Assembly (NCBI GenBank): GCA_964609365.1
Contig: CAZSRC010000007.1
Span: forward strand, 1-30,093
Direction: 5' to 3'
Length of the DNA: 30,093 nt
Origin: GCA-002840305 sp964609365
GTDB taxonomy: Bacteria > Patescibacteriota > Patescibacteriia > Patescibacteriales > UBA12465
Positions 23,245 through 30,093 of this stretch are shown here, piece after piece. Numbering within the stretch: the stretch's first letter is position 1; every line of letters starts with the position of its first letter. The position numbers and the translations under genes were made by a program. The notes beneath the pieces were generated by a model, which did no database searches, had not been told where the DNA came from, and worked only from the letters and a program-made list of their open reading frames with translations.

Positions 23245-24261
23245 CTAGATAAAACTCCTCATTTGACGATTAGCCTTTAAATCTTGAATTGTCTTTTTGA
23301 TTCCATTTTCTAAAGTTACAACTGGCATCCAGCCTAATTCATTTCTTATTTTAAAAGTATCCGGAATATTTAATTGAGTCATAAATAAACGATTTTGCTC
23401 AAATTTTATATTTGATTTTGATGCAGTTAAATCAATAATCATTTTCGCAACATCATAAAGCTTTAAATTATTCTCTGATCCAACATTATAAGGACCAGAA
23501 AACTCGGATCTAATAACCTTAATAGCAGCATCAACAACATCATCAATATAACAAAGAGATGAGGAAAAATTTTGATCACCAAAAATAACTAAATCTTCTC
23601 CATTTAATGCATTATTAACAAAATCTGGAATCATCTGATCATCTTTAAGCGCCATTCTTGGTCCAAAAACTCTAAATACTCTTATTATTTTTGCATCTAA
23701 ACTAAATATTGACTTATAATTATTAATAAAAGACTCTGCAAATCTCTTACCCTCATCATAACAACTTCTTTCACTTAAAATATCGGTCCTTCCCCAATGA
23801 TCCTCTTTTACCTTATTATCCTCAGAATAATCTTCTCTTAATCCATAAACAACTGAAGATGAAAATTGTAAAAATCTAGATTTATACCTAACTGCTATAT
23901 CTAATCCATTTTTTATTATATAAGAATTAGCTAAAAGTATTTTTTCTTTATTAATAGTAAAATTTTTAGCAGACATTGGACAAGCTAAATTATATACCTC
24001 TTGTATTCCTTGAAAAGGAATCTTGAATCTATTTAATTCAACTAATGACTCTAAATCAATAGGCTGACTTAAATCATGATTAATAAATACAAAATTAGGA
24101 TTAGACAATAAATGCTTAATATTTTTATGACTGCTACTAGAAAAATTATCTAAACAAATAACTTTATTATCCTTAATAAGTTCATCACATAAATTAGACC
24201 CTATAAAACCAGCGCCACCGATAACTAGAATATTTTTTTTATCAAAAATAATTGGAGACAT
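23245..24261 (-). CDS. NAD-dependent sugar nucleotide epimerase/decarboxylase (UDP-xylose synthase-like)
   Basis: This is an extended short-chain dehydrogenase of 338 residues. The NAD-binding GGAGFIGS is at 15-22, and ACPMSAKNF near 93-101 resembles the ACPASP motif of UDP-glucuronate decarboxylases. The catalytic SSS (134-136) and YDEGK (Tyr168, Lys172) are present, and FGPRM (199-203) is followed by an IPDFVNNALNGE segment and a YIDDVVDA motif. The YDEGKR signature favours UDP-xylose synthase, but dTDP-glucose dehydratase and 4-epimerase relatives cannot be excluded. The likely role is making sugar donors for surface glycans. It lies 67 bases after the subtilase gene and just before the thrS promoter. 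Confidence 0.88.
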   Translation of the reverse strand: MSPIIFDKKNILVIGGAGFIGSNLCDELIKDNKVICLDNFSSSSHKNIKHLLSNPNFVFINHDLSQPIDLESLVELNRFKIPFQGIQEVYNLACPMSAKNFTINKEKILLANSYIIKNGLDIAVRYKSRFLQFSSSVVYGLREDYSEDNKVKEDHWGRTDILSERSCYDEGKRFAESFINNYKSIFSLDAKIIRVFRVFGPRMALKDDQMIPDFVNNALNGEDLVIFGDQNFSSSLCYIDDVVDAAIKVIRSEFSGPYNVGSENNLKLYDVAKMIIDLTASKSNIKFEQNRLFMTQLNIPDTFKIRNELGWMPVVTLENGIKKTIQDLKANRQMRSFI

Positions 24262-24328
24262 AATTAAAAAATATTATTTAAATTAAATAGAAAAACTATC
24301 TTTATTATATAAGAAAAATTTAAAAAAA

Positions 24329-26404
24329 TCAATTATATATTTCCATAAACTCAACCACTATACCGCCAGAATATTCACTTTCCAGACCATAAAAAGAGGC
24401 TAGGAGTTCACCCCTGCCATTAAAAGCCCTAATATGAGGAGTTCCCCCTGGACCAGCGCCAGTAATAACTTCATCTAAACCATCTTTATCTAGATCGCCA
24501 ACGGAGAGATTTATTCCATTTTTAAAGTTATTAGAATATGCAATAATTTTTTTCAATTCTTGACCAGAGCTAGAAAATATTTTAATCTCAGAAACTCTTC
24601 CGGGCCCGGGCACAACAACTATCTCTTTTCTATCCTTACTATCTTTTCCATAAATATTTGCTAATCTGATTTTAATTCCGCCAAAAAAATTATCCTCATA
24701 AGCAAAAAACTGTCCCAATAATTCACCGCTTCCAGAAAAAACCCTAACATGAGGACCACCACCAGGACCAGCTCCAGTAATAATTTCAGACTTACCATTT
24801 CCATTAATATCACCAACTGCGACATTAACACCTCCTTTAAAATTCTGATCGTAGGCAAAAAATTGACCCTTTAAATTACCAGATGTATCAAAAATTCTAA
24901 CATGAGGACCACCACCAGGACCAGCTCCAGTAATAATCTCAACAAGTCCATCGCCATCAACATCACCAATGGCAACGTTAACACCACCTCTAAATTTTTG
25001 TTCGTAAGCAAAAAATTGACCTTTTAAATTACCGGCAATATCAAAAATTTTAACATGAGGACCACCACCCTCGCCCGCTCCAGTTATCAACTCCTTAACA
25101 CCATCACCATCAATATCAGCTGAAATCATATTAATACTACCATTAAAATCTTTATCATAAGCAAAAAAACTAGACTCCTCTACTCCTTTATTTTTTAAAA
25201 TCTTAACAGTATTAAAATTTTCATTGCCAGAGCTTGATTTAAAATTTCTAATATCTGATTGTGGGAAAATTAAAAAACGACTATCTAAATTGCTCCATTT
25301 TTCCAAGGCCCAATTAATTGAACTAGATAAATTAACCCTACCACTACCTAGTTTATTTTCATAAAGAAGATTTAACTTGTTGATATCATCAGCACTTTTC
25401 AATAAAATATCAACCAATTCTTTGCTATTAAGTTTAGGGTTGGCCTCTTTTATTAGTGCTAAGCTCCCGCTGACTAAAGCAGCGGACATTGATGTTCCGG
25501 ACCAATATCCATTATAATATTTTTCCTTAGCCTCAGTATTATCATAAAAATAAGTAGAAAAAAAACTTATTCCAGGAGCTGATATATCAACACACTTACT
25601 TCCATAGGAAGAAAAATTAGCCTTTTGATCCAGAGTATCAGTGGAGCCAACTGTAATTATAATATTTTCATTCTTAGATCCCTTGAAACATGCTGGATAC
25701 ATCATTTCATTATCTAAATTATTAGAGTTGTTACCTGCTGCAGCTACAACTATAACACCAGATTTATAAGCTCTCTCAACTGCTTCATTAAAACCTTTAT
25801 TGTAAGTAAGACCGGAAAAGCTAAGATTTATAATATCAGCACCATTATTAACAGCATAATCAATAGCTCTAATTACGTCACTAATCTTCCCCTCACCCCT
25901 ATCATCCAATGCTCTAAGTGGCATTATTTTAACATTTTTAGCAATTCCAGATATTCCAAGACCATTGTTAGTACTAGCACCTATTATTCCAGCTATCATT
26001 GTTCCGTGATTAAGACCAGCGTCATCACTATTTTTAGTTAACTTTGGACGAGGGTCGGGTATATTTAAAATAAAATCCCAACCATGAAGATCATCAATAA
26101 AACCATTATGATCATCATCTATACCACTATTATATTTCTCAAATTTATTAACCCAAATCTTATCAACTAGGTCAGGATTGTCGATATTAACACCAGAGTC
26201 TATAACAGCAACCACGACCTCCCTGCCCTTAAAATTTTGGCCCCAAATTTGAGTAAATCCTATTCTATTTAAATACCACTGATCTTTAAAATAAGGATCA
26301 TTTGGTAAAAAATTTGAAGCTTTGGAATCATTAATTGAAAATAAAAATAAAAAAAATGCTAAAAACAGAACGGATTTTTTATTTTTACCGAAACATTTTA
26401 GCAT
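24329..26404 (-). CDS. Secreted subtilisin-like (S8) serine protease with FG-GAP-type Ca-binding repeats
   Basis: This 691-residue exported protease has a signal peptide (about 1-29: basic start, hydrophobic core, SKAS). The catalytic triad is visible: Asp69 (AVIDSG), His133 (NHGT) and Ser305 (SGTSMSA). The oxyanion Asn225 is in AAAGN. After about residue 400 follow five 51-residue repeats plus a partial one, with D.DGDG calcium loops and ITGAGPGGGPHV stretches, an FG-GAP/integrin-like propeller. There is no propeptide of usual size and no sorting motif; it may be released or held through the repeats. It probably degrades proteins of the environment or host surface, an inference. It follows rplY by 21 bases. 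Confidence 0.93.
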   Translation of the reverse strand: MLKCFGKNKKSVLFLAFFLFLFSINDSKASNFLPNDPYFKDQWYLNRIGFTQIWGQNFKGREVVVAVIDSGVNIDNPDLVDKIWVNKFEKYNSGIDDDHNGFIDDLHGWDFILNIPDPRPKLTKNSDDAGLNHGTMIAGIIGASTNNGLGISGIAKNVKIMPLRALDDRGEGKISDVIRAIDYAVNNGADIINLSFSGLTYNKGFNEAVERAYKSGVIVVAAAGNNSNNLDNEMMYPACFKGSKNENIIITVGSTDTLDQKANFSSYGSKCVDISAPGISFFSTYFYDNTEAKEKYYNGYWSGTSMSAALVSGSLALIKEANPKLNSKELVDILLKSADDINKLNLLYENKLGSGRVNLSSSINWALEKWSNLDSRFLIFPQSDIRNFKSSSGNENFNTVKILKNKGVEESSFFAYDKDFNGSINMISADIDGDGVKELITGAGEGGGPHVKIFDIAGNLKGQFFAYEQKFRGGVNVAIGDVDGDGLVEIITGAGPGGGPHVRIFDTSGNLKGQFFAYDQNFKGGVNVAVGDINGNGKSEIITGAGPGGGPHVRVFSGSGELLGQFFAYEDNFFGGIKIRLANIYGKDSKDRKEIVVVPGPGRVSEIKIFSSSGQELKKIIAYSNNFKNGINLSVGDLDKDGLDEVITGAGPGGTPHIRAFNGRGELLASFYGLESEYSGGIVVEFMEIYN
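24335..25171 (-). repeat. Tandem 51-residue (153-bp) FG-GAP-like repeats
   Basis: Units begin at protein residues 413, 464, 515, 566, 620 and 671. The central copies are near-identical even at DNA level: the CATGAGG marker (plus strand) recurs at 24748, 24901 and 25054, exactly 153 bases apart. One unit has 9 extra bases. The copy number may vary by recombination. Confidence 0.88.
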
Positions 26405-26425
26405 ATTTTTTAAAAATGAATATTT

Positions 26426-27046
26426 TTAGGATTTCTTATCTTCTTTTTTCTCTACTGCTACAGTAGCAGCAACATCTTTAACCGCTGAGGCTTGAGGAGC
26501 ATCATCAGCTTGAGGCTCAGAAACAGTAGCCACTGCATCAAGTGGGTTATTTAAAATCTTTATTCCAGAAGGAACAATTAAATCTCTTACTTTAATAATA
26601 TCATTCATTCCTGCAAGTACTGATATATCAACATCAATATGGTCAACTAAATCAGCAGGAAGACACTCTACTGAAACTTCATCAATATTTTTTACTAACA
26701 AAGCACCAAGCTCTTTAATAGCTTTGGATTCTCCAACAAAAATAAGTGGAATTTCAGTGCTAATTTCTTTGCTCATATCAACTAAATAAAAATCAACATG
26801 AATAAAGAAACCCTTAATTGGATTTTTTTGAATCTCCTTTATTAAAACTTTAATATTTTTTGAAGAATCTATCTCCAAATCAATTAGATTTGATTCTCCG
26901 GCAGCTTCATAAGCCTTAATAAAATTATTAATTTTAATTTTTAAAATTAGATTTTCCGATCCTTGACCATAAACAACTGCGGCCATAAAATCTTTTTCCA
27001 ACTTTTCATTTTTAACTCTAGACTGAGCCTGTAATTTAATTTCCAT
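26426..27046 (-). CDS. rplY: 50S ribosomal protein bL25 (CTC/TL5 form)
   Basis: bL25 binds 5S rRNA. The 206-residue protein has the N-terminal L25 domain (about 1-90, with AAVVYGQG and HVDFYLVDM) and the longer C-terminal TL5/CTC domain (about 95-185, with LVKNIDEVSVECLPADLVDHIDVDI). It ends in an Ala- then Lys-rich tail, as in general-stress CTC proteins. It lies 44 bases after the rodA stop and before the subtilase, probably in one transcript. Confidence 0.95.
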   Translation of the reverse strand: MEIKLQAQSRVKNEKLEKDFMAAVVYGQGSENLILKIKINNFIKAYEAAGESNLIDLEIDSSKNIKVLIKEIQKNPIKGFFIHVDFYLVDMSKEISTEIPLIFVGESKAIKELGALLVKNIDEVSVECLPADLVDHIDVDISVLAGMNDIIKVRDLIVPSGIKILNNPLDAVATVSEPQADDAPQASAVKDVAATVAVEKKEDKKS

Positions 27047-27090
27047 ATTTTTTAAAAAAATTATAAATAAATTATATTAATTAATTATAG

Positions 27091-28191
27091 TTAAGATCTT
27101 GATTTCACTATTATATTTTGAATAATCCCAATTAAAATAAAATTTGCTAAAGTAGCACTTCCACCATAACTAATAAAAGGGAGTGAAATACCAACAACAG
27201 GAACTATAGCAATGTTCATACCAATATTAATAAACATTTGAATAAAAATCAAGGCCACCGCTCCTAATATAAAAAATATAGCAAAATCATCATTGTTTTT
27301 CCTAATAAGTGAAAGGAGTCGCCAAAGCAATATAAAGTAAATAAATAGAACCAAAGAAGTTCCTAAAAAACCTAATTCTTCGGCTATAACTGAAAAAATA
27401 AAATCATTTTGAGCTTCTGGTAAAAATTTTAGCTGTGATTGAGAACCAAAACCAACACCTCTACCCGTGTAACCACCAGAACCAACAGCAATTAAAGCCT
27501 GTGAAACATTATAACCCTCAGATAAGGAATTTTGGCCAGGATTAAGTAGGGTTAATATTCTATTTTTTTGATAATCTTTAAAATAAAAATTCCAAGCAAA
27601 AAAAGAAACTACTAAAACTGGTAATATTATCATTAAAAAATAACGCCCCTTTAAACCAACCAAAATTAAAATTAAAAACCAAATAGCAAGCATAATCATA
27701 ACTGGTCCAAAATCTGGTTGCATTAAAACTAAAAAACAGAGACCAAAAGTTCCTAAAAAAGAAAGAATCATTGACTTGAGTGGTCTCATTCTAATTGCCG
27801 AATTTGAAAAAAATCTAGCTAAAAAAATAATTAAAATTATCTTAACAAACTCAACTGGTTGAAGGCTAAAACCAAAAATATCAAACCAGCCAGTAGTGCC
27901 ACGAATAGTTTTACCAAAAATTAAAACTAAAATTAAAAGAAAAATTCCAAAAGCATAAATAAATCTATTGAAACTTTTTAAAAGATTATAATCAATAAAA
28001 GAAAAGAAAAAAAGTAAAAAAATACCTATAATAATAGCAACTATTTGTTTTTTAAAGTTCAATAAACTAAGTGTCTCCTGTCCTAAGGCAATACTGTATA
28101 TTTCTATTAAACCAAATAAGGACAATAATAAAACTGCTGAAAAAATAATCCAGTCAAATTTTAAAAAATGTAACTTAATTCTGTCTAGCAT
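27091..28191 (-). CDS. rodA: SEDS-family peptidoglycan polymerase, RodA/FtsW
   Basis: SEDS proteins polymerise lipid II into glycan strands together with a class B PBP. The 366-residue protein has about ten membrane helices and the family signatures FLPEAQNDFIFSVIAEELGFLG and ISLPFISYGGSATLANF. RodA is preferred over FtsW because the gene lies outside the dcw cluster and no MurG or FtsQ neighbours are present, but sequence alone does not decide this. Its ATG overlaps the end of iscU by 7 bases (28185-28191), indicating coupled translation. Its partner PBP could be the enzyme at 14339-16420 or another outside the window. Confidence 0.9.
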   Translation of the reverse strand: MLDRIKLHFLKFDWIIFSAVLLLSLFGLIEIYSIALGQETLSLLNFKKQIVAIIIGIFLLFFFSFIDYNLLKSFNRFIYAFGIFLLILVLIFGKTIRGTTGWFDIFGFSLQPVEFVKIILIIFLARFFSNSAIRMRPLKSMILSFLGTFGLCFLVLMQPDFGPVMIMLAIWFLILILVGLKGRYFLMIILPVLVVSFFAWNFYFKDYQKNRILTLLNPGQNSLSEGYNVSQALIAVGSGGYTGRGVGFGSQSQLKFLPEAQNDFIFSVIAEELGFLGTSLVLFIYFILLWRLLSLIRKNNDDFAIFFILGAVALIFIQMFINIGMNIAIVPVVGISLPFISYGGSATLANFILIGIIQNIIVKSRS

Positions 28192-28574
28192 TTATTTTTT
28201 TTATTTTTTTTCTCATATTCAGCAATAACTTTTTGCAACCCCTCAGTTGCTAAAACTGAACAATGAATTTTTTGCTGAGGCAATCCCTGAAGCTCTGCTA
28301 CTATTTTATTCCAATCAAATTTTTTAGCCTCCTCTAAAGTCATCCCCTTAACCATCTCGGTCATTACTGAGGCTGTGGCAATATTAGAAGCGCAGCCAAA
28401 TGATAAAAATCTTATATCTTTAATTTTATTATCTTTAACTTTTATAGTGAAAGATAATTGATCACCGCAAACCATATTACCAACTTCGGCACTAGCGTCA
28501 GGATTTTTAATTTCGCCAATATTTTTAGGATTTCGAAAGTGTTTCATGGTTTCCTTGCTATAATTTAATGACAT
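28185..28574 (-). CDS. iscU: Iron-sulfur cluster assembly scaffold IscU/NifU N-type
   Basis: This scaffold builds [2Fe-2S] or [4Fe-4S] clusters from sulfur supplied by a cysteine desulfurase. The 129-residue protein has all three conserved cysteines: Cys36 (VCGDQ, with Asp38), Cys61 (SFGCASNIA) and Cys105 (KIHCSVLA). A Lys-rich tail ends in an extra Cys. It overlaps rodA by 7 bases. The desulfurase (29937 onward) is on the same strand, but a quinone reductase and an integrase remnant lie between. Confidence 0.96.
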   Translation of the reverse strand: MSLNYSKETMKHFRNPKNIGEIKNPDASAEVGNMVCGDQLSFTIKVKDNKIKDIRFLSFGCASNIATASVMTEMVKGMTLEEAKKFDWNKIVAELQGLPQQKIHCSVLATEGLQKVIAEYEKKNKKNKC

Positions 28575-28603
28575 ATTTTAAAATTATTAATTATAATGTT
28601 TAT

Positions 28604-28631
28604 ATTATATACTTTTTGATAAAAAAAACAA
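28604..28631 (-). promoter_or_regulatory. iscU-rodA promoter
   Basis: Minus-strand TTGTTT (28626-28631) and TATAAT (28604-28609) are 16 bases apart, about 30 bases before the iscU ATG. The -35 lies inside the upstream terminator stem. Confidence 0.55.
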
Positions 28632-28652
28632 ATAAGATGAAATATTTGTTTT
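28625..28652 (-). terminator. Terminator upstream of iscU
   Basis: A perfect 10-bp stem (AAAACAAATA at 28625-28634 with TATTTGTTTT at 28643-28652) has an 8-base loop and is followed on the minus strand by a T-run. It likely ends transcripts from the quinone reductase gene. The 163 bases between it and that gene's stop at 28816 show nothing else. Confidence 0.6.
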
Positions 28653-28815
28653 AAAGTAAGTTTTTTGTTTTATTTTTTATTTTTAATACAAAAACTAACT
28701 AAACTTAAGCTAAAAGACATATAAAGTTCTTTTTTTTATTAAAAAATTATCTATTTTAGTAATTTATAAAAAACTAGGCAAAATATATCTAGATTTTAAA
28801 TCTTAATAATCAATT

Positions 28816-29397
28816 TTATTCACTTAATCCAATTTTATAAACTTTGTCTAACCATTTTTGCCTTCTCTTATCAGAAGACATCTTTACAGAGCCAAAATAA
28901 TTTTTATAAACTGGCTTTATTCCACAAAAATTCATAACATCCTTCATCATTTTAAAACCAGGATCACCAACAAAAAGTTTATAATAAAAAGGTGGAGAGT
29001 CCATTGTTACTATTAATCTAGCTGACTTTCCTAGTAATAATTTATCCCATTTTGGAGCAAATCCCTTTGATTTTTGGTATTTAAAAGCAAATCCGGAAAG
29101 AAAAATCACCTCAAAAAAAACTTTTAATAAAGCTGGGGGGCTAGCCCACCAAGTTGGATACACAAAAACAAGATGATCTGCCCAGCTTATTAACTCCTGA
29201 GATTTGAGCAAATCTTCAGAAAGGTCTGGTTTTTGCTCATGAGTGTATTTAATAAATTTTTCAAGATTTAATTTATTTAAATTTAAAAATTGAAAATCAT
29301 GATTTTTACTTTTTATAGCTTCGCTATATTTTTTAGCTAATGCAAAGCAAAAACTATTTTCTTTAGGATGAGCATTTATTATAAGTATTTTTTTCAT
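28816..29397 (-). CDS. Flavodoxin-fold NAD(P)H:quinone oxidoreductase (KefF/NQO1-like)
   Basis: This 193-residue cytoplasmic flavoprotein probably reduces quinones or related electrophiles with two electrons from NAD(P)H. It starts MKKILIINAHPKENSFC, the FMN/FAD phosphate-binding start typical of NQO1/KefF proteins. It also has VYPTWWASPPALLKVFFEVIF, which matches the P-W-W-P-A-K-D/E motif of the family. The C-terminal half is less conserved. KefF-type partners (KefC channels) are not seen here. It might be an oxidative-stress gene, in line with the superoxide dismutase. It lies between iscU and the integrase remnant. Confidence 0.85.
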   Translation of the reverse strand: MKKILIINAHPKENSFCFALAKKYSEAIKSKNHDFQFLNLNKLNLEKFIKYTHEQKPDLSEDLLKSQELISWADHLVFVYPTWWASPPALLKVFFEVIFLSGFAFKYQKSKGFAPKWDKLLLGKSARLIVTMDSPPFYYKLFVGDPGFKMMKDVMNFCGIKPVYKNYFGSVKMSSDKRRQKWLDKVYKIGLSE

Positions 29398-29408
29398 AAT
29401 TTATTTAT

Positions 29409-29436
29409 TTTATAAAAAATTTTATGCATTGTCCAA
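29409..29436 (-). promoter_or_regulatory. Possible promoter of the quinone reductase
   Basis: Minus-strand TTGGAC (29431-29436) and TATAAA (29409-29414) are 16 bases apart, very near the ATG at 29397, giving a short or nearly leaderless transcript. Confidence 0.4.
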
Positions 29437-29686
29437 ATTTTTTATTATCTTGTATTTTAATATTAAAAAAATAAAAACTAAAAAAATAATTTCATCTAAC
29501 TGCCTATATGCGAACCATAACTTAATAATGCATTAATTTAACCTTTATTTATTTAAGATATACTATAATAAAAGACATTTAAACTGCTAATATTTTAATA
29601 TAATTTAGAACAATACGCAAATACAATTAAATCTCATGAAAAGATAATTAAAGATTAAAATAAACAAAAAAATTAATATAAGATCA
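29437..29686. other. AT-rich stretch without a gene
   Basis: I see no coding frame of note, no RNA gene and no clear terminator here. Open frames are short and interrupted by stops on both strands. It may include decayed 5' sequence of the recombinase, but no recognisable integrase residues remain upstream of about 29700. Confidence 0.5.
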
Positions 29687-29935
29687 GCTAAAAAATGCAA
29701 AAAACTACCCACCTTTATCACGACCAGAAATTTTGAGAATGCCCTTAAAAGATCAAATATAAAAAAAGACGCTAGCTTCCACGGCCTGCGTCATAGTTTT
29801 GCTACCCATCTACTAGAAAATGGAGTTGATGTTCGCTATGTTCAAGAATTACTTGGACACCAGAATATTAGAACTACTCAAATCTACACTCATATTACCA
29901 ATCCCGGCTTAAAGAATATAAAAAGCCCTTTCTGA
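29687..29935 (+). pseudogene. Tyrosine recombinase (Xer/phage integrase) C-terminal remnant
   Basis: About 75-80 residues of the catalytic domain survive. They include HGLRHSFATHLLENGVDV (His and Arg of the HxxR box), LLGHQNIRTTQIYTH (the third catalytic His/Trp position and the nucleophile Tyr), and a C-terminal NIKSPF before the TGA at 29933-29935. The frame is open only back to 29648, has no ATG or family sequence at its start, and misses about 200 residues including the first catalytic Arg and the core-binding domain. It is therefore a non-functional remnant on the plus strand. It lies tail-to-tail with the desulfurase gene, one base from its stop. Confidence 0.88.
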
Positions 29936-29936
29936 A

Positions 29937-30093
29937 TTATTTTATGGGAGTAAAAGCCCTTAATCGATCAACCGTTTTAACTAATTTGTTTATTACATAA
30001 TCAATTTCTTTCTTGTCATTATATCTCCCCCAAGAAAATCTAACATTACTATTCATATATTTTGGATCAATTCCCATGGCAGTAATCACCGAA
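29937..30093 (-). CDS. iscS: Cysteine desulfurase IscS/NifS, C-terminal end (5' part outside window)
   Basis: This PLP enzyme supplies sulfur for Fe-S clusters by desulfurating cysteine. Only the last 51 residues are in the window. They read VITAMGIDPKYMNSNVRFSWGRYNDKKEID, then INKLVKTVDRLRAF and the stop at 29937-29939. The segment AMG....(...)VRFS.GR...EEID....L...V..LR is the conserved C-terminus of IscS/NifS. The PLP lysine and catalytic Cys lie beyond the window. It is on the same strand as iscU, which it should partner. Confidence 0.92.
   Translation of the reverse strand, partial: SVITAMGIDPKYMNSNVRFSWGRYNDKKEIDYVINKLVKTVDRLRAFTPIK

Noticed and set aside
24661..24858. Minus-strand frame of 65 codons in the subtilase repeat region
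   Set aside because: It is an alternative-frame shadow of the FG-GAP-like repeats.
1..30093. UGA recoded as Gly (Gracilibacteria/Absconditabacteria code)
   Set aside because: RF2 is present, and no gene needs readthrough of UGA; the integrase remnant ends at a UGA in the expected place.

Overview
This is an AT-rich bacterial window that looks like a scaffold from an uncultured Patescibacteria (CPR) genome. The gene content fits an ABY1-type lineage, but that placement is inference. The clues are tightly packed genes in extremely A/T-rich context, almost no Shine-Dalgarno sequences, prepilins with Ala before the cleavage site, a secreted subtilase with FG-GAP-like repeats, and a small four-Cys bL28. 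Stops are standard, and release factor 2 is present, so UGA is not recoded. Two runs of exactly 10 N (730-739 and 8264-8273) are scaffold joins. One breaks tuf artificially and the other hides the start of rpsG.

Region 1 (1-8860, minus strand) is a str operon (rpsL-rpsG-fusA, then tuf). It is interrupted between fusA and tuf by a cassette of two large type IV prepilin fusions and a small antitoxin-like gene. One pilin module carries nested beta-propeller repeats and the other carries GLUG-like beta-helix repeats. A REP-like pair of GC-rich hairpins lies between rpsG and fusA.

Region 2 (8879-11870) holds an M50 site-2 protease, a YdjM-like membrane protein, the divergent gene rpmB (59 codons), and comEC, the DNA-uptake channel.

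Region 3 (11925-18203, minus) is a compact dcw cluster reading mraZ, rsmH, ftsL-like, ftsI-like PBP, murF, then prfB. It has a clear -35/-10 promoter and three MraZ-type operator repeats spaced 10 bp apart.

Region 4 (18257-21207) holds an Fe/Mn superoxide dismutase with an upstream anchored extracellular protein of unknown function, and a divergent archaeal-type class I aldolase. It also holds an isolated transcription unit for an unknown 78-residue protein. That unit has a consensus promoter, the only strong Shine-Dalgarno in the window, and a perfect terminator.

Region 5 (21228-28652, minus) contains thrS, which is preceded by a T-box riboswitch. It has the UGGAACCGCG T-box, an antiterminator, a competing 20-bp terminator and an upstream promoter. 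Then come a UDP-xylose-synthase-like sugar nucleotide enzyme, the secreted subtilase, rplY, a RodA/FtsW protein and iscU.

Region 6 (28816-30093) has a flavodoxin-fold quinone reductase, the C-terminal remnant of a tyrosine recombinase, and the C-terminus of a cysteine desulfurase (iscS). The remnant lies between the two parts of the Fe-S assembly machinery.

The most interesting items are the T-box in this kind of genome, the pilin-adhesin cassette inside the str operon with its nested propeller, and the orphan small-protein unit. I saw no CRISPR array, rRNA or tRNA.
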